Shown: one piece after another, positions 19,201 to 29,357 of the stretch | Layout: each line of letters opens with the position of its first letter | Position numbering within the stretch: position 1 is the stretch's first letter | NCBI RefSeq assembly: GCF_009793335.1 | Contig: NZ_WING01000001.1 | Span: forward strand, 3,534,001-3,598,000 | Origin: Actinomadura sp. J1-007 | GTDB lineage: Bacteria; Actinomycetota; Actinomycetes; Streptosporangiales; Streptosporangiaceae | Reading direction: 5' to 3' | DNA length: 64,000 nucleotides | Position numbers and translations under genes: made by a program | Notes under the pieces: model-generated | Databases searched by the model: none | Seen by the model: the letters and a program-made list of their open reading frames with translations, nothing else | What the model was told of the DNA's origin: nothing

Positions 19201-22200
19201 ACGCGGTCGCGCCGCCGGCCGACGGCGCGATCGCCGACGTCCCGCAGTCGCCGTGGCGGCACGAGCGGCACTGGGTCGACACCTCGCGCCGGGCCGCGCG
19301 CGGCCGGGACGAGCACCCGCTGCTCGGCGCGCACGCCGAGATCCCCGGCGAGGACCGGCACGTGTGGCGCGCCGACGTCGGCGCCGCCGCGCTGGCCTGG
19401 CCGGACGGCGCGCGCGTGCACGGCCTCGCCGTGCTGCCCGTCGCCGCGTACGCCGAGATGGCGCTCGCCGCCGGCGCGGAGGCGCTCGGCACCGGCGACG
19501 TCCGCGTCAACGGCCTGTGGATGGAGCGCCCGCTCGCCCTGGACGAGCACACGACCGTGACGACGACGTTCGCCGAGGACGAGCAGCGCGTCGAGATCCA
19601 CGCGCTGACCCCGGCCGGGACCTGGGCGCGGCTGGCCAGCGCCGACGTCGGCCCCGACCACCGCGCCCCGGCGCCCGCGCCGTCCGGCCCCGCGACCGAG
19701 GTCGCCGGGGCCGAGCGCGGCAGCCGCCACTACCGGCTGCACCCCGAGGTGTTCGACCGCTGCCTCGCCGTCCTGTCCGCCGAGGCCGAGGCCACCGCGC
19801 CCGGCTCGCCCGGCTCGCCCGCGTCCGCCGGGGCGTGGCTGGCCGAGACGATCGGGAGCCTGCGCGTCTACGGCCCCACCCACCGGGGCGGGCACGTGCG
19901 GGCCGAGGCCGTCCACGAGGACGGCGAGACGACCGGCGCGGTACGGCTCGTCGGCGACGGCGGCGAGACGCTGGCCGAGGCGACCGGGATCGTGCTGCGC
20001 CGCACCGAACGGGCCGACGTGCCGGTGCCGCTCGCCGACAAGCTGGTCGAGCTGGTCTGGGACGAGGCCGAGCCGCCCGAGCCCGCGATCGAGAACGGCA
20101 CGTGGCTCGTGCTCTCCGACGAGGACGACGCGCTCGCGGGCGCGGTCGCCGGCGAGCTGGAGGGCCGCGGCCACCGCGTCGTACGGCACCGGCTCACCGC
20201 CCGGCCGCCCGACGACCACCCGGAGACGGACGCGCCGATCGACGGCGTGGTGCTCGTCCCGTCCGCCGACCTGGTGGACGAGGAGCTGGTGCTCGCCGTC
20301 GCGGGCGTCAGCAACGCGCTGCCGGACGGCCCGCGCCTGTGGGTCGCGACGCGGAGCGCGCTGGACGTGCTGGACGGCGAGCCCGGCGAGCCGGGGCAGG
20401 CGCCCGTCCGCGCGATCACCCGCGTGCTGGCGTTCGAGCGGACCGTCCAGCGCGCCACCCTCGTGGACGTCGAGCGTCCCGCGGACCTCGTCGCCGAGCT
20501 GCTCGGCGACGGCGAGGCACGCGAGGTCGCGTGGCGCGGCGGCGTCCGCCGCGTCGCCCGCCTCGCCCAGGCCCGCCTGACCGCCGAGCCCGCCGGAGAC
20601 GGCGCGGACGGCGCGCCGGGCCGGGCCGCCGGGACTCGCGGCGGGACCGCCGCTTCTGCCGCCGCGGGCGGCGGGCCCGCCGCGACCGGCGCGGGCGCCC
20701 GGCCCCGGCGGATCGTCCGGCGCGGCGGCGCGTACGTGATCACCGGCGGGTACGGCGGGATCGGCCTGGTCACCGCCCGGCTCCTCGCCGAGCGCGGCGC
20801 GGGGCGGATCGTGCTGTCGGGCCGTTCCGGCCCGGACGCCGCCGCCGAGAAGGTCATCGCCCGGCTGCGCGAGGACGGCGTGGACGTCGGCGTCGTCCTC
20901 GGCGACATCGCCGAGCCGGGCGTCGCCGAACGGCTCGTCGCGGTCGCGCGCGAGGGCGGCGTGCGGCTGTGCGGCGTCGTGCACGGCGCGGGCGCGATCG
21001 ACGACCGGCTGGTCGCCGACCTCGGCGCGGAGGGTCTCCACAGGGTGTGGACGGCGAAGGTCGAGGGCGCCCGGCGGCTCAGCGCCGCCACCTGGGACCT
21101 CGACCTCGACTGGTTCGCGGCGCACTCCTCGGCCGCCGCGCTGCTCGGCTCGCCGGGCCAGGCCGCCTACGCCGCCGCCAACGCCGCGCTCGACGCGCTC
21201 ATGGCGTACCGCCGGGCGCACGGCCGGGCCGCCGCCACCGTCAACTGGGGCACCTGGTCGCAGGTCGGCGGCGCGGCCGACCTGCGGGTCGCGGTGCTCG
21301 ACCCGATCAGCCCGGCGGAGGGCGCGGAGGCGCTCGAAGCGCTGCTCGCGCACGGCCGCGCCGCGACGGGCGTGCTGCGGTTCGACCCGGCCGCGGCGGT
21401 GGAGCTGTTCCCCGAGATCCGCCGGATGCCGTACTTCGCCGCGCTCACCGAGGCCGCCGGGCGCGGCGCGGACGCCGCGGGCGACTGGCCGGGCGTGGAG
21501 GCGCTGAAGGCCGCCGACCCCGCCACCGCCCGCCGCATGATCGCCGCGCAGGTCCGGGCGCGGATCGCCGCGGTGCTCGGCTTCGACCCCGAACGGCTCG
21601 ACCCGGCCGTCCCGCTGACCGACCTCGGGCTCGACTCGCTGGTCGCGGTGCGGATCAAGAGCGGCGTCGAGCACGACCTCGGGCTGACCGTCCCCGCGTC
21701 CGTGCTGCTCCAGGGCGCGAGCGTCAACGCGTTCGAGGAGTGGGCCGCCGGGGAGCTCGGCCTCGCCGCCGCGCCCGCGCCGTCCGCGACGTCCCCGGCG
21801 TCCGCGGCCGTCGCCAACGCCGAGGCGGGGTACGTGATGCCCCGCGACGACGCCGAACGCCTCGCGGTCCGCGTCTTCGAGGACGTCCTCGGGCTCGACC
21901 GCGTCGGCGTCACCGCCGACTTCTTCGCCGACCTCGGCGGCCAGGACCACCAGGCCGACCAGGTCGTCGCCCTGGTCGCCGCCGAGCTGGCCAAGGTCAC
22001 GGGCGGCGTCCCCGCCGCGAACGGCACCGCGGGCCCCACCCGCCTCAACGGCACGTCCAACGGCGCCGCCGCGAACGGGGCCGCCGCCAACGGAGCCGCC
22101 CTCAACGGCGGCGCGGCCAACGGCGGCGCAGCCAAGAGCGGCGCGGCCGGCGGGAACGCCGCGCCCGCCGTCACCCGCGAGGAGCTGCTCGCGACGGCGA

Positions 22201-23113
22201 CGGCCGAGCACGTCGCCGAGTTCATCCGCGCCGCCGACGAGGAGGCCGCGCGGCAGACCGTACGGCCGCTGAAGGCGACCGGGACCCGCCGCCCCCTGTT
22301 CATCGCGCACCCGGCGGGCGGCACGACGGCCTGCTACCGGCAGCTCGTCGAGCTGCTCGGCCCCGACCAGCCGGTGTACGGGCTGGAGCGGTTCGAGGAC
22401 GCGCCCCCGGTGGAGGAGCGCGCCGCGCGCTACGTCCGGCACCTGCTGGAGGCGCAGCCGGAGGGCGCGTTCCGGCTCGGCGGCTGGTCGTTCGGCGGGG
22501 TGCTGGCGTACGAGACGGCGCGGCTGCTCACCGAGGCGGGACGGGAGGTCGAGTTCGTCGCGCTGTTCGACGCCGGCCTGCCGCTGGAGGTGGACGACGA
22601 GTCCGAGACGCTCGCCCGCCGCTTCTCCGCGTTCGCCGAGTACGTCAACGAGACCTACGGCCTGGACGTCAGCCTCGCCTACGAGGAGCTGGCCGGGCTG
22701 GACGAGGAGGCGCAGTTCGCGCTGGTGATGGAGCGGGCCGCGCCGCTGGTCGACCACATCCCCCGGCGGCGCTGGCGCACCAGCTCACCTCGCACCAGGA
22801 CACCCGGTCGCTGGAGGCGTACCGGCCCGGCGGGTACGGCGGGCGGGTCATCCTCTACCGGGCGCCCGAGGAGACGCCCTGGTCGGTGAAGGACGCCCGC
22901 TACGTGCTCGACGGGACCAACGGGTTCGGCGGGCTCTGCCCCGACCTGGAGATCGTCACGGTTCCCGGCGTCCACCACCTGAACCTGCTGGACCCCCCGG
23001 GCGTGGAGTTCCTCGCCGCGCACCTGGAGGGCAGGCTCGCCGCGGGCGACCGGCGCGCGCCGGCCGCCCGCCCCACCCCGGCGCCGGCCACCCGGCCGGC
23101 CCCGGCCCGCTGA
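16233..23113 (+). CDS. Pks13-like type I polyketide synthase with in-cis KR (frameshifted near the end)
   Basis: With one C added to 22760-22764 this is a 2293-residue synthase. Order: N-terminal carrier (Ser56 in EEFGLASRDAV, as in Pks13); ketosynthase (~125-560, Cys298 in DTACSSS, HGTGT, SNLGHME); acyltransferase (~620-950, Ser744 in GHSMGE, specificity motif GAGH at 843-846); a dehydratase-like fold (~1025-1280) in which the usual catalytic His is replaced by Ala (about 1060); ketoreductase (~1490-1680, ITGGYGGIG, Tyr1646); carrier (Ser1802, GLDSLVAV); a third carrier-like domain with Asp1905 where Ser belongs (LGGQDHQA); Ala/Asn/Gly linker; thioesterase (Ser2086 in GWSFGG, His in PGVHHLNLL). 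Expected role: condense an activated acyl chain with an alkylmalonyl unit, reduce the ketone, release or transfer the product. The frame break separates the thioesterase His from its Ser. Confidence 0.9.
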
Positions 23114-23151
23114 GGGCACGCCCCTGACCCCGCGTTGCACGGAGGAGATCC

Positions 23152-24489
23152 ATGGCACAGTCCGCCACGTCCCACGACCCGCTGCTCGACGCCGTCCGGT
23201 CCGGCGCGTCCGGGCGGGAGCTCCAGGACATCGACCTGCCGGCCCGCTTCCGCGCCGCCTTCACCCGCAAGGACGAGGTCGGCCTCTTCGAGGGGCAGAC
23301 CGACAAGGACGTGCGCCGCTCGATGCACGTCGGCGAGGTCGACATGCCCGAGCTCGCGCCGGACGAGTGCGTGGTCGCGGTGATGGCCGCGGCGATCAAC
23401 TTCAACACGGTCTGGTCGGCGATCTTCGAGCCGCTGCCGACGTTCCACTTCCTGGAGAAGTTCGGCCGGCAGGGCTGGCACGGCGCCCGGCACGACCTGC
23501 CGTACCACGTGCTCGGCTCGGACGGGTCGGGCGTCGTCGTGCGCACCGGGTCCGGCGTGAAGAGCTGGAAGGTGGGCGACAAGGTCGTCATCTCCCCGTC
23601 GTACGTGGACGAGGAGGACCACGGCTCCTACGACGACGGCATGATGAGCGAGACGCAGCTCGCGTGGGGGTTCGAGACCAACTTCGGGTCGCTCGGCGAG
23701 TACTGCATCGTCAAGGCCAACCAGCTCATCCCGAAGCCCGCGCACCTCACCTGGGAGGAGGCGGGCTCCAACACGCTGTGCGCCGCGACCGCGTACCGGA
23801 TGCTCGTCGGCGGGCACGGCGCCCGCATGAAGCAGGGCGACGTCGTGCTGATCTGGGGCGCGACCGGCGGGCTCGGCTCGTACGCGACGCAGCTGGTCAA
23901 GAACGGCGGCGGCATCCCGGTCGGCGTCGTGTCGTCGGAGGAGAAGGCCGAGATCGTCCGCGCGCAGGGCTGCGACCATGTGATCAACCGCAACGACCTC
24001 GACCTCGGCGAGCAGGGCCTGCGGCACCCGAAGGCGGGCCGGATGCTCGGGGAGGCGATCCGCCGCCAGGTCGGCGAGGACCCGGGCATCGTGTTCGAGT
24101 ACCTCGGCCGCGAGACGTTCGGCGCCTCGGTGTACGTCGCCAAGCGCGGCGGCAAGATCGTCACCTGCGGGTCGTCCACCGGCTACAAGCACGAGTACGA
24201 CAACCGGTTCCTGTGGATGCGGCTGAAGAGCATCATCGGCTCGCACGGCTTCAACTACCACGAGGCCGTCCAGATCAACCGGCTGATCGGCCTCGGCATG
24301 ATCCACCCGACCCTGTCGAAGTCGTTCTCCCTGGACGAGGCGGGCGAGGCGACCCGCGCCGTCCAGACCAACCAGCACATCGGCAAGGTCGCCGTCCTCT
24401 GCGGCGCCACCGCCGAGGGCCAGGGCGTCGACGACCCCGCCCTCCGCGAGCGCGTCGGCGAGGACAAGCTCAACCTCTACCGCCGCTGA
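23152..24489 (+). CDS. ccr: Crotonyl-CoA carboxylase/reductase (alkylmalonyl-CoA forming)
   Basis: A 445-residue medium-chain dehydrogenase/reductase of the CCR family, which reductively carboxylates 2-enoyl-CoA with NADPH and CO2 to ethylmalonyl- or longer alkylmalonyl-CoA. The CO2-pocket residues are present in their motifs: Asn in AAINFNTVWSAIFEP, Phe-Glu in WGFETNFGSLGEY, His in IIGSHGFNYHEA. Other landmarks are the N-terminal DIDLPARFRAAFTRKDE and the NADPH loop LIWGATGGLGSYATQL. ATG 23152 follows ACGGAGGAG. It begins 38 bases after the PKS stop, so it is co-transcribed and probably supplies the PKS extender unit rather than serving the general ethylmalonyl pathway, none of whose other genes is nearby. 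Confidence 0.93.
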   Translation: MAQSATSHDPLLDAVRSGASGRELQDIDLPARFRAAFTRKDEVGLFEGQTDKDVRRSMHVGEVDMPELAPDECVVAVMAAAINFNTVWSAIFEPLPTFHFLEKFGRQGWHGARHDLPYHVLGSDGSGVVVRTGSGVKSWKVGDKVVISPSYVDEEDHGSYDDGMMSETQLAWGFETNFGSLGEYCIVKANQLIPKPAHLTWEEAGSNTLCAATAYRMLVGGHGARMKQGDVVLIWGATGGLGSYATQLVKNGGGIPVGVVSSEEKAEIVRAQGCDHVINRNDLDLGEQGLRHPKAGRMLGEAIRRQVGEDPGIVFEYLGRETFGASVYVAKRGGKIVTCGSSTGYKHEYDNRFLWMRLKSIIGSHGFNYHEAVQINRLIGLGMIHPTLSKSFSLDEAGEATRAVQTNQHIGKVAVLCGATAEGQGVDDPALRERVGEDKLNLYRR

Positions 24490-24520
24490 CCCTTCGCCGC
24501 CCCCGCACGACGCGCGCCGC

Positions 24521-24548
24521 AGGGCCGCGGACACCCGTCCGCGGCCCT
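24521..24548. terminator. Terminator hairpin between ccr and qcrB
   Basis: AGGGCCGCGGAC / GTCCGCGGCCCT, a 12-bp perfect stem with a 4-base loop between two convergent genes. Confidence 0.75.
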
Positions 24549-24558
24549 ACGGCCCGGG

Positions 24559-26240
24559 TCAGGGTTCGATCGACTCGCGGTGCCCGGCGCCGTCGCCGTT
24601 CCCGGTGCGTTCGGGCGGACGGGCCAGGTCGGCGGCGAACCGGCGGTTGAGGGCCACGCGGACCTTGCCGAGGCGGCCGCGCGTCTGCGGGGCCTCGACC
24701 CCCGCCGTTCGGGACGGGCGAGGGAGACGGCGGGCGCGGGCCGCGGGTCGGTGATCGGCGCGAGCCGCTCGCCGTCCAGAGGCCGCTCGACCTCGACGTA
24801 CGCGCCGCTCGGCAGCCGCCGGATCACGCCGGTCTCCAGGCCGTGCTCGACGAGCGCGAGGTCGCGGCGCTGGAGGCCGACGCAGATCCGGTACGCGACG
24901 ACGTACGCCAGGACGGGCCCGAGGATGATCGAGCACCGGAAGAACCACGTCGTCCAGAACAGCGGGATCTGGAACGTGTGCGCGATGACGTCGTTGCCGC
25001 CCGCCAGCCACAGCACCCCGTAGAACACGACGCCGCCCGCGCCGATGCCCGTCCGGGCGGGCACGTCGCGCGGCCGGTCGAGCAGGTTGTGGGTCTCGCG
25101 GTCGCCGGTGACCCACCGCTCCAGGAACGGGTAGGCGGCGAGCCCGGTGAACAGCACGCCCGGCACGACCAGCGCGGGCACGAGCACGCTCAGCGCGACG
25201 GTGTGCCCGAACGCGGTGATCTCCCAGGCGGGCATCATCCGCAGCGCGCCCTCCAGCCAGCCCATGTACCAGTCGGGCTGCGACCCGGAGCTGATCGCGC
25301 CCGGGTCGTACGGCCCGAACAGCCAGATCGGGTTGATCTGGAAGAACGTCGCGAGCAGCGCGGTCACGCCGAAGACCCACAGGAAGAACGCGGTGGTCTT
25401 GGCGATGAACACGGGGAAGAACGGGTAGCCGCGCACCGTCCGGTTGCCGCTGCCCTTGCCGGGGAACTGCGTGTGCGTCTGCCGCCAGGTCAGCACGACG
25501 GCGTGCAGCGGGATCAGCGCGAGCAGGATGCCCGGGATCAGCAGGATGTGGATCACGTACAGCCGCGGGATGATCAGGTCGCCCGGGAACTCGCCGCCGA
25601 ACAGGAACATCAGCACGTAGCTGCCCACCACCGGCAGCGAGGCGACCACGCCCTCCAGGATCCGCAGCCCGGTGCCCGACAGCAGGTCGTCGGGCAGCGA
25701 GTAGCCGAACAGCCCGTTCACCATGACCAGCATGAACAGCACGATCCCGATCAGCCAGTTGAGCTCGCGCGGCTTGCGGAACGCGCCGGTGAAGAAGTTG
25801 CGCAGCAGGTGGACGACGATCGCCGCCATGAAGACGATCGTGGACCAGTGGTGGATCTGCCGCAGCAGCAGCCCGCCGCGCACGTCGAAGCTGATGTGCA
25901 GCGTGGAGGCGTACGCCTCGCTCATCCGGACGCCGCGCAGCGGGACGTACGAGCCGTCGTAGACGACCTCGGTCATGCTCGGCTTGAAGAACAGCGTCAG
26001 GAACACGCCGGTCAGCAGGATGATCGCGAACGAGTACATGGCGATCTCGCCGAGCAGGAAGCTCCAGTGGTCGGGGAACGCCTTGCGCATCGCCTTGCGC
26101 AGGAACGCGGTGCCGCCGAAGCGTTCGTCGATCGCCCTGCCCGCGGCCCCGAGGGCCGGGGGCGGCTGCTTGCCGGGGTTCGGGGCCACGTGACCACCTC
26201 GCGCATCGGTCGCTCGTCCATTCAATGTCGCATCCGACAT
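24559..26240 (-). CDS. qcrB: Cytochrome bc1 complex cytochrome b subunit, solo copy (frameshifted in C-terminal tail)
   Basis: Reading with one more base in the C run 24699-24703 gives a 560-residue QcrB. The core has the heme-ligand helices (RQIHHWSTIVFMAAIVVHLL and VIHILLIPGILLALIPLHAV), the quinol-site region and the actinobacterial QSPDWY-type element SGSQPDWYMGWLEGALRMMP. Without the repair the tail becomes an Arg/Ala-rich run; with it the end reads GRLGKVRVALNRRFAADLAR, as expected of the family. The usual partners qcrC, qcrA and ctaE are not next to it, so this is a stand-alone or duplicate copy. Located in the membrane; passes electrons from menaquinol to the Rieske centre and cytochrome c. 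Confidence 0.88.
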
Positions 26241-26486
26241 CCAGACGGGCCAGGGCCCGGGGTTGTGACATCTCGGCGGGCGCGGGCGCCCGCACAGGTG
26301 ACCGATCGGTCACGGACGGTCCGGGCTGTGGCATCTCGTCATGGACGGCGTCCGAATCTGGTCGTGTTTCGACCTAGACTTTGCGCCCGGGCGTATCAGG
26401 GGGTCATGATTTTTCCCACAGGGAACACATAAGTAAGTAATTACCCCTTGTGTCCGGCGCGCAACGCAGGGGGAGGGGAGGGACAC

Positions 26487-27757
26487 GTGGACGAACCGTC
26501 CACCGCGCACGGGCGCCCCTGGGCCGAACTGCCCCGGGAACTCGCCGATCACATGCGGCCGCATCTCGACGAGGTCGCCGACGACATGATCCAGGAGATC
26601 CAGTCCCGGGTGCGCGAGTACGACCGGCCCGGCGACGGCTCCTACTCGGGCACGCTCCGCCTCGCGGTCGAGCGCGTCCTGCACTACTTCGTCGACCGGG
26701 TCGCCGACCCCGGCCACGAGCTGACCTCGGTGAACGACTTCTTCCGCGCGATCGGCCGGGGCGAGGCCGGGGAGGGCCGCAGCCTCGACGCCATGCAGAC
26801 CGCGATGCGGGTCGGCGGCATGATCGCGTGGCGGCGGATCTCCGAGGGGGCCGCCCACCAGGACGTCTCGCCGCGCGTGCTCGGCGCGGTCGGCGAGGCG
26901 CTGCTGATGTTCCAGGACGAGCTGGCCGCCGCCGCGGCGGAGGGGTTCGCCCAGGCCAAGGCCGCGGTCGCGGGCGAGATGCAGCGCCGCCGCAAGCGGC
27001 TGCTCGACCTGCTGCTCGCCGACCCGCCCGCGGCGCCCGAGGCCATCGCCGACCTCGCCGCCGCCGCGCACTGGCCGGTGCCCCGCACCGTCGCGGCCGT
27101 CGCGCTCGGCCACCAGGACGCCCGGCAGTCCGCGTTCCCGCCCGACATCCTCGCCGACCTCACCCGCCGCACCCCGAGCCTGATCGTGCCCGACCCGGAC
27201 GGCCCCGGCCGCGCCAAGCTCGTCGACCGCGCGCTCAGCGGCGTGCTCGCCGTCGTCGGCCCGACCGTCCCGGTCGCCGAGGCGGCGCGCTCGATCCAGT
27301 GGGCCCGCAAGACCCTCGGCCTCGTCCAGCGCGGGGTGATCGAGGACGGCGCGGGCGTGATCCGCAGCGTCGAGCACATGTCCACGCTGATCCTGTTCCA
27401 GGACGAGGAGCTGATCACCTCGCTCGCCGCCCTCCGCCTGGCGCCGCTCGCCCACCTGCGCGCCAGCCAGCAGGACCGGCTCGCCGAGACGCTCCTGGCC
27501 TGGCTCCAGTCGGGCCGCAACGCCAACGAGGTCGCGATGCGGCTGCACGTCCACCCGCAGACCGTCCGCTACCGGCTCCGCCAGCTCGAAGAGCTCTTCG
27601 GCGACCAGCTCCTGGACCCCGACCTGCGCTTCGACCTGGAGATCGTCCTGCGCGCCCGCGCCCTGCTCGCCGACAACCCGGGCGAGCACATCATCCCCCG
27701 GCCCCCGAGGCCGTGGGCGACTCGGCCGAGATCGTCACCTTCCGCCGCACGACCTGA
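26487..27757 (+). CDS. PucR-family regulator with C-terminal HTH_30 (frameshifted near the end)
   Basis: A 423-residue regulator when one C is added to the run 27695-27699; as written the frame runs far past its natural end. The N-terminal RsbT-like/GGDEF-like sensor region (about 1-330) is typical of actinobacterial PucR/CdaR proteins (MQTAMRVGGMIAWRRI, FQDELAAAAAEGFAQAKAAV). The C-terminal helix-turn-helix is LLAWLQSGRNANEVAMRLHV followed by HPQTVRYRLRQLEELFGDQL. GTG 26487 lies after GGAGGGGAGGGA. The repaired end is IIPPAPEAVGDSAEIVTFRR. It is divergent from qcrB and its target is unknown. Confidence 0.85.
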
Positions 27758-27761
27758 CCCG

Positions 27762-27813
27762 CGCGCCGTTCCGCCCGCCCTTCGCCGGGCGTGCGGTCGG
27801 GCGGAACGGCGCG
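27762..27813. terminator. Long bidirectional terminator hairpin
   Basis: CGCGCCGTTCCGCCCG (27762-27777) pairs perfectly with 27798-27813, a 16-bp stem with a 20-base loop. It starts four bases after the repaired PucR stop, which itself supports that stop, and serves the convergent DUF4173 gene. Confidence 0.8.
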
Positions 27814-27818
27814 CGGCC

Positions 27819-29357
27819 TCAGCAGTCCGTGCCGTCCCGGACGGGCCGGCGGTCGAGGAGCGCCCTCGCCTCGTGCCGGGCGAGGTTGGCCGACAGCCGC
27901 GTCTCGTCGCCGCCGAGCCGCCGCGCGACGGCCCGCAGCGCGCACGACCGCTGCGGCTCGGGGAGGCGGTCGAGGGCGGGCACGGCGTCCGCCGACAGCC
28001 CGCGCAGGTACTGGACGTCGAGCCTGCCCGTGTGCTCGAAGCGGCTCACGTTGCGTTCGGCGATGAACGCGTCGGGGTTCAGCGCCGCCAGCGCGATCAG
28101 GCCGGCCGCGCCGCTCGCCGCGACCGCGCGCGGCAGCCACCGCGCCCTGAGCCGTACGCCCGCCGCCGCGACGAGCACGACCACCAGGCCGAGCCACAGC
28201 TCGAACGCGTGCACCCAGAGCCGCAGCCGGGTCCAGCCGGACGCCTCCTCGTACAGGTACAGGCGGCGCAGCGCGACCGCGACGACGACCAGGGTCAGCG
28301 CGCACAGCAGCCCGAGCAGCGCCCGCACGAGGACCCGGTCGCGGCGGGTCCCGGTCGGGGCGTGCCGCACGGCGAACGCGACGACGGCGAGCACCAGCAC
28401 GGTCACGACCACGAGCTGGAAGAACCCGCGCCGCGCGTACTCGGCGTAGGTGAGGCCGGTCGAGCGCAGCAGCCGGTCCTTGTCCGCGGCCAGCAGCACG
28501 CTCGCCTGCACGGCGCAGAACGCGACGAACAGCAGGTCGAGCGCCGCGATCGGCACCGCCCACGCCCACCGCCCGGCGGCGTCCGGCCGCGCGCGCTCCA
28601 GGATCCGCAGCGGCGGCGGGGCCAGCGTGAGGAACGCGAGGGCGAGCGCGAGCACGGCCGTCAGCGCCCCGGCGACCGCCCGCGGCACGACGGGCCCGGC
28701 CGACACCTCCGGGACGAGGCTGCCCGCGAGATCGCCGAACGCGGCGTCCGCCCCGGCGAACAGCCCGCCGAACACCGCCAGCAGCGCCGCGACGAGCAGC
28801 CCGGTGCGGACGGCGGGCCACGTGCTCGCGCGCCGTTCCGCGGAGAGCCGCCGCACGCCGCGCACGGCCCACGGCAGCATCCGCGCCGCCGCCATCGGCA
28901 GGGCCAGGGCCCCGCCGCCCAGCACGGACGTCCACGTCCGCCCGCCGACCGCCCCGTACGACCCGAGGGGAACGGCGAGCAGCAGCGCGAGCCCCACGAT
29001 CCACGGCGCGTCCCGTACGGCCGCCGTCCCGGCCAGGACCAGCGCCAGCAGGCAGAACGCGATCCCCGTACGGTCGATCCGGCCGCGCGCGGCGACGCGT
29101 CCGGCCGTCCAGGCGGTGGAGAACGCGACGGCGGCGACGGCGAGGGCGGCGATCGGGACGTTGACGCCGAAGGAGCCGTTCTCGAAGAAGTCCCCGAGGG
29201 CGACCGCCCCGAGGACCCCCGCGCCGAGCACGCGGCCCAGCAGGCTGGGGGAGAGGGGGAGCGGCGGCTCCTTCCAGGCGGCGAAGACCCGTTCGACGGC
29301 GGTCGGACGGCGCGGCGCCGGGCGGGGCATGGCGAGACGGGGGAGTTCGGTGGTCAT
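27819..29357 (-). CDS. DUF4173 multi-pass membrane protein
   Basis: A 512-residue integral membrane protein with about 10-12 predicted helices. The DUF4173 hallmark TGLTYAEYARRGFFQLVVV is present around residue 300. The soluble C-terminus contains NPDAFIAERNVSRFEHTGRL and ends in a Cys residue. ATG 29357 overlaps the histidine kinase stop by the sequence ATGA, so the three genes response regulator, kinase and this protein form a tightly coupled operon. Function of the family is unknown; the arrangement suggests a target or accessory of the two-component system. Confidence 0.85.
   Translation of the reverse strand: MTTELPRLAMPRPAPRRPTAVERVFAAWKEPPLPLSPSLLGRVLGAGVLGAVALGDFFENGSFGVNVPIAALAVAAVAFSTAWTAGRVAARGRIDRTGIAFCLLALVLAGTAAVRDAPWIVGLALLLAVPLGSYGAVGGRTWTSVLGGGALALPMAAARMLPWAVRGVRRLSAERRASTWPAVRTGLLVAALLAVFGGLFAGADAAFGDLAGSLVPEVSAGPVVPRAVAGALTAVLALALAFLTLAPPPLRILERARPDAAGRWAWAVPIAALDLLFVAFCAVQASVLLAADKDRLLRSTGLTYAEYARRGFFQLVVVTVLVLAVVAFAVRHAPTGTRRDRVLVRALLGLLCALTLVVVAVALRRLYLYEEASGWTRLRLWVHAFELWLGLVVVLVAAAGVRLRARWLPRAVAASGAAGLIALAALNPDAFIAERNVSRFEHTGRLDVQYLRGLSADAVPALDRLPEPQRSCALRAVARRLGGDETRLSANLARHEARALLDRRPVRDGTDC

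Noticed and set aside
16095..22757. Very long open frame on the minus strand opposite the PKS gene
   Set aside because: It is the codon-bias shadow of the PKS gene: Arg/Gly/Ala-rich with no domain. The same holds for the long minus-strand frame at 6757-11970 and the plus-strand frame downstream of 26487 beyond 27757.
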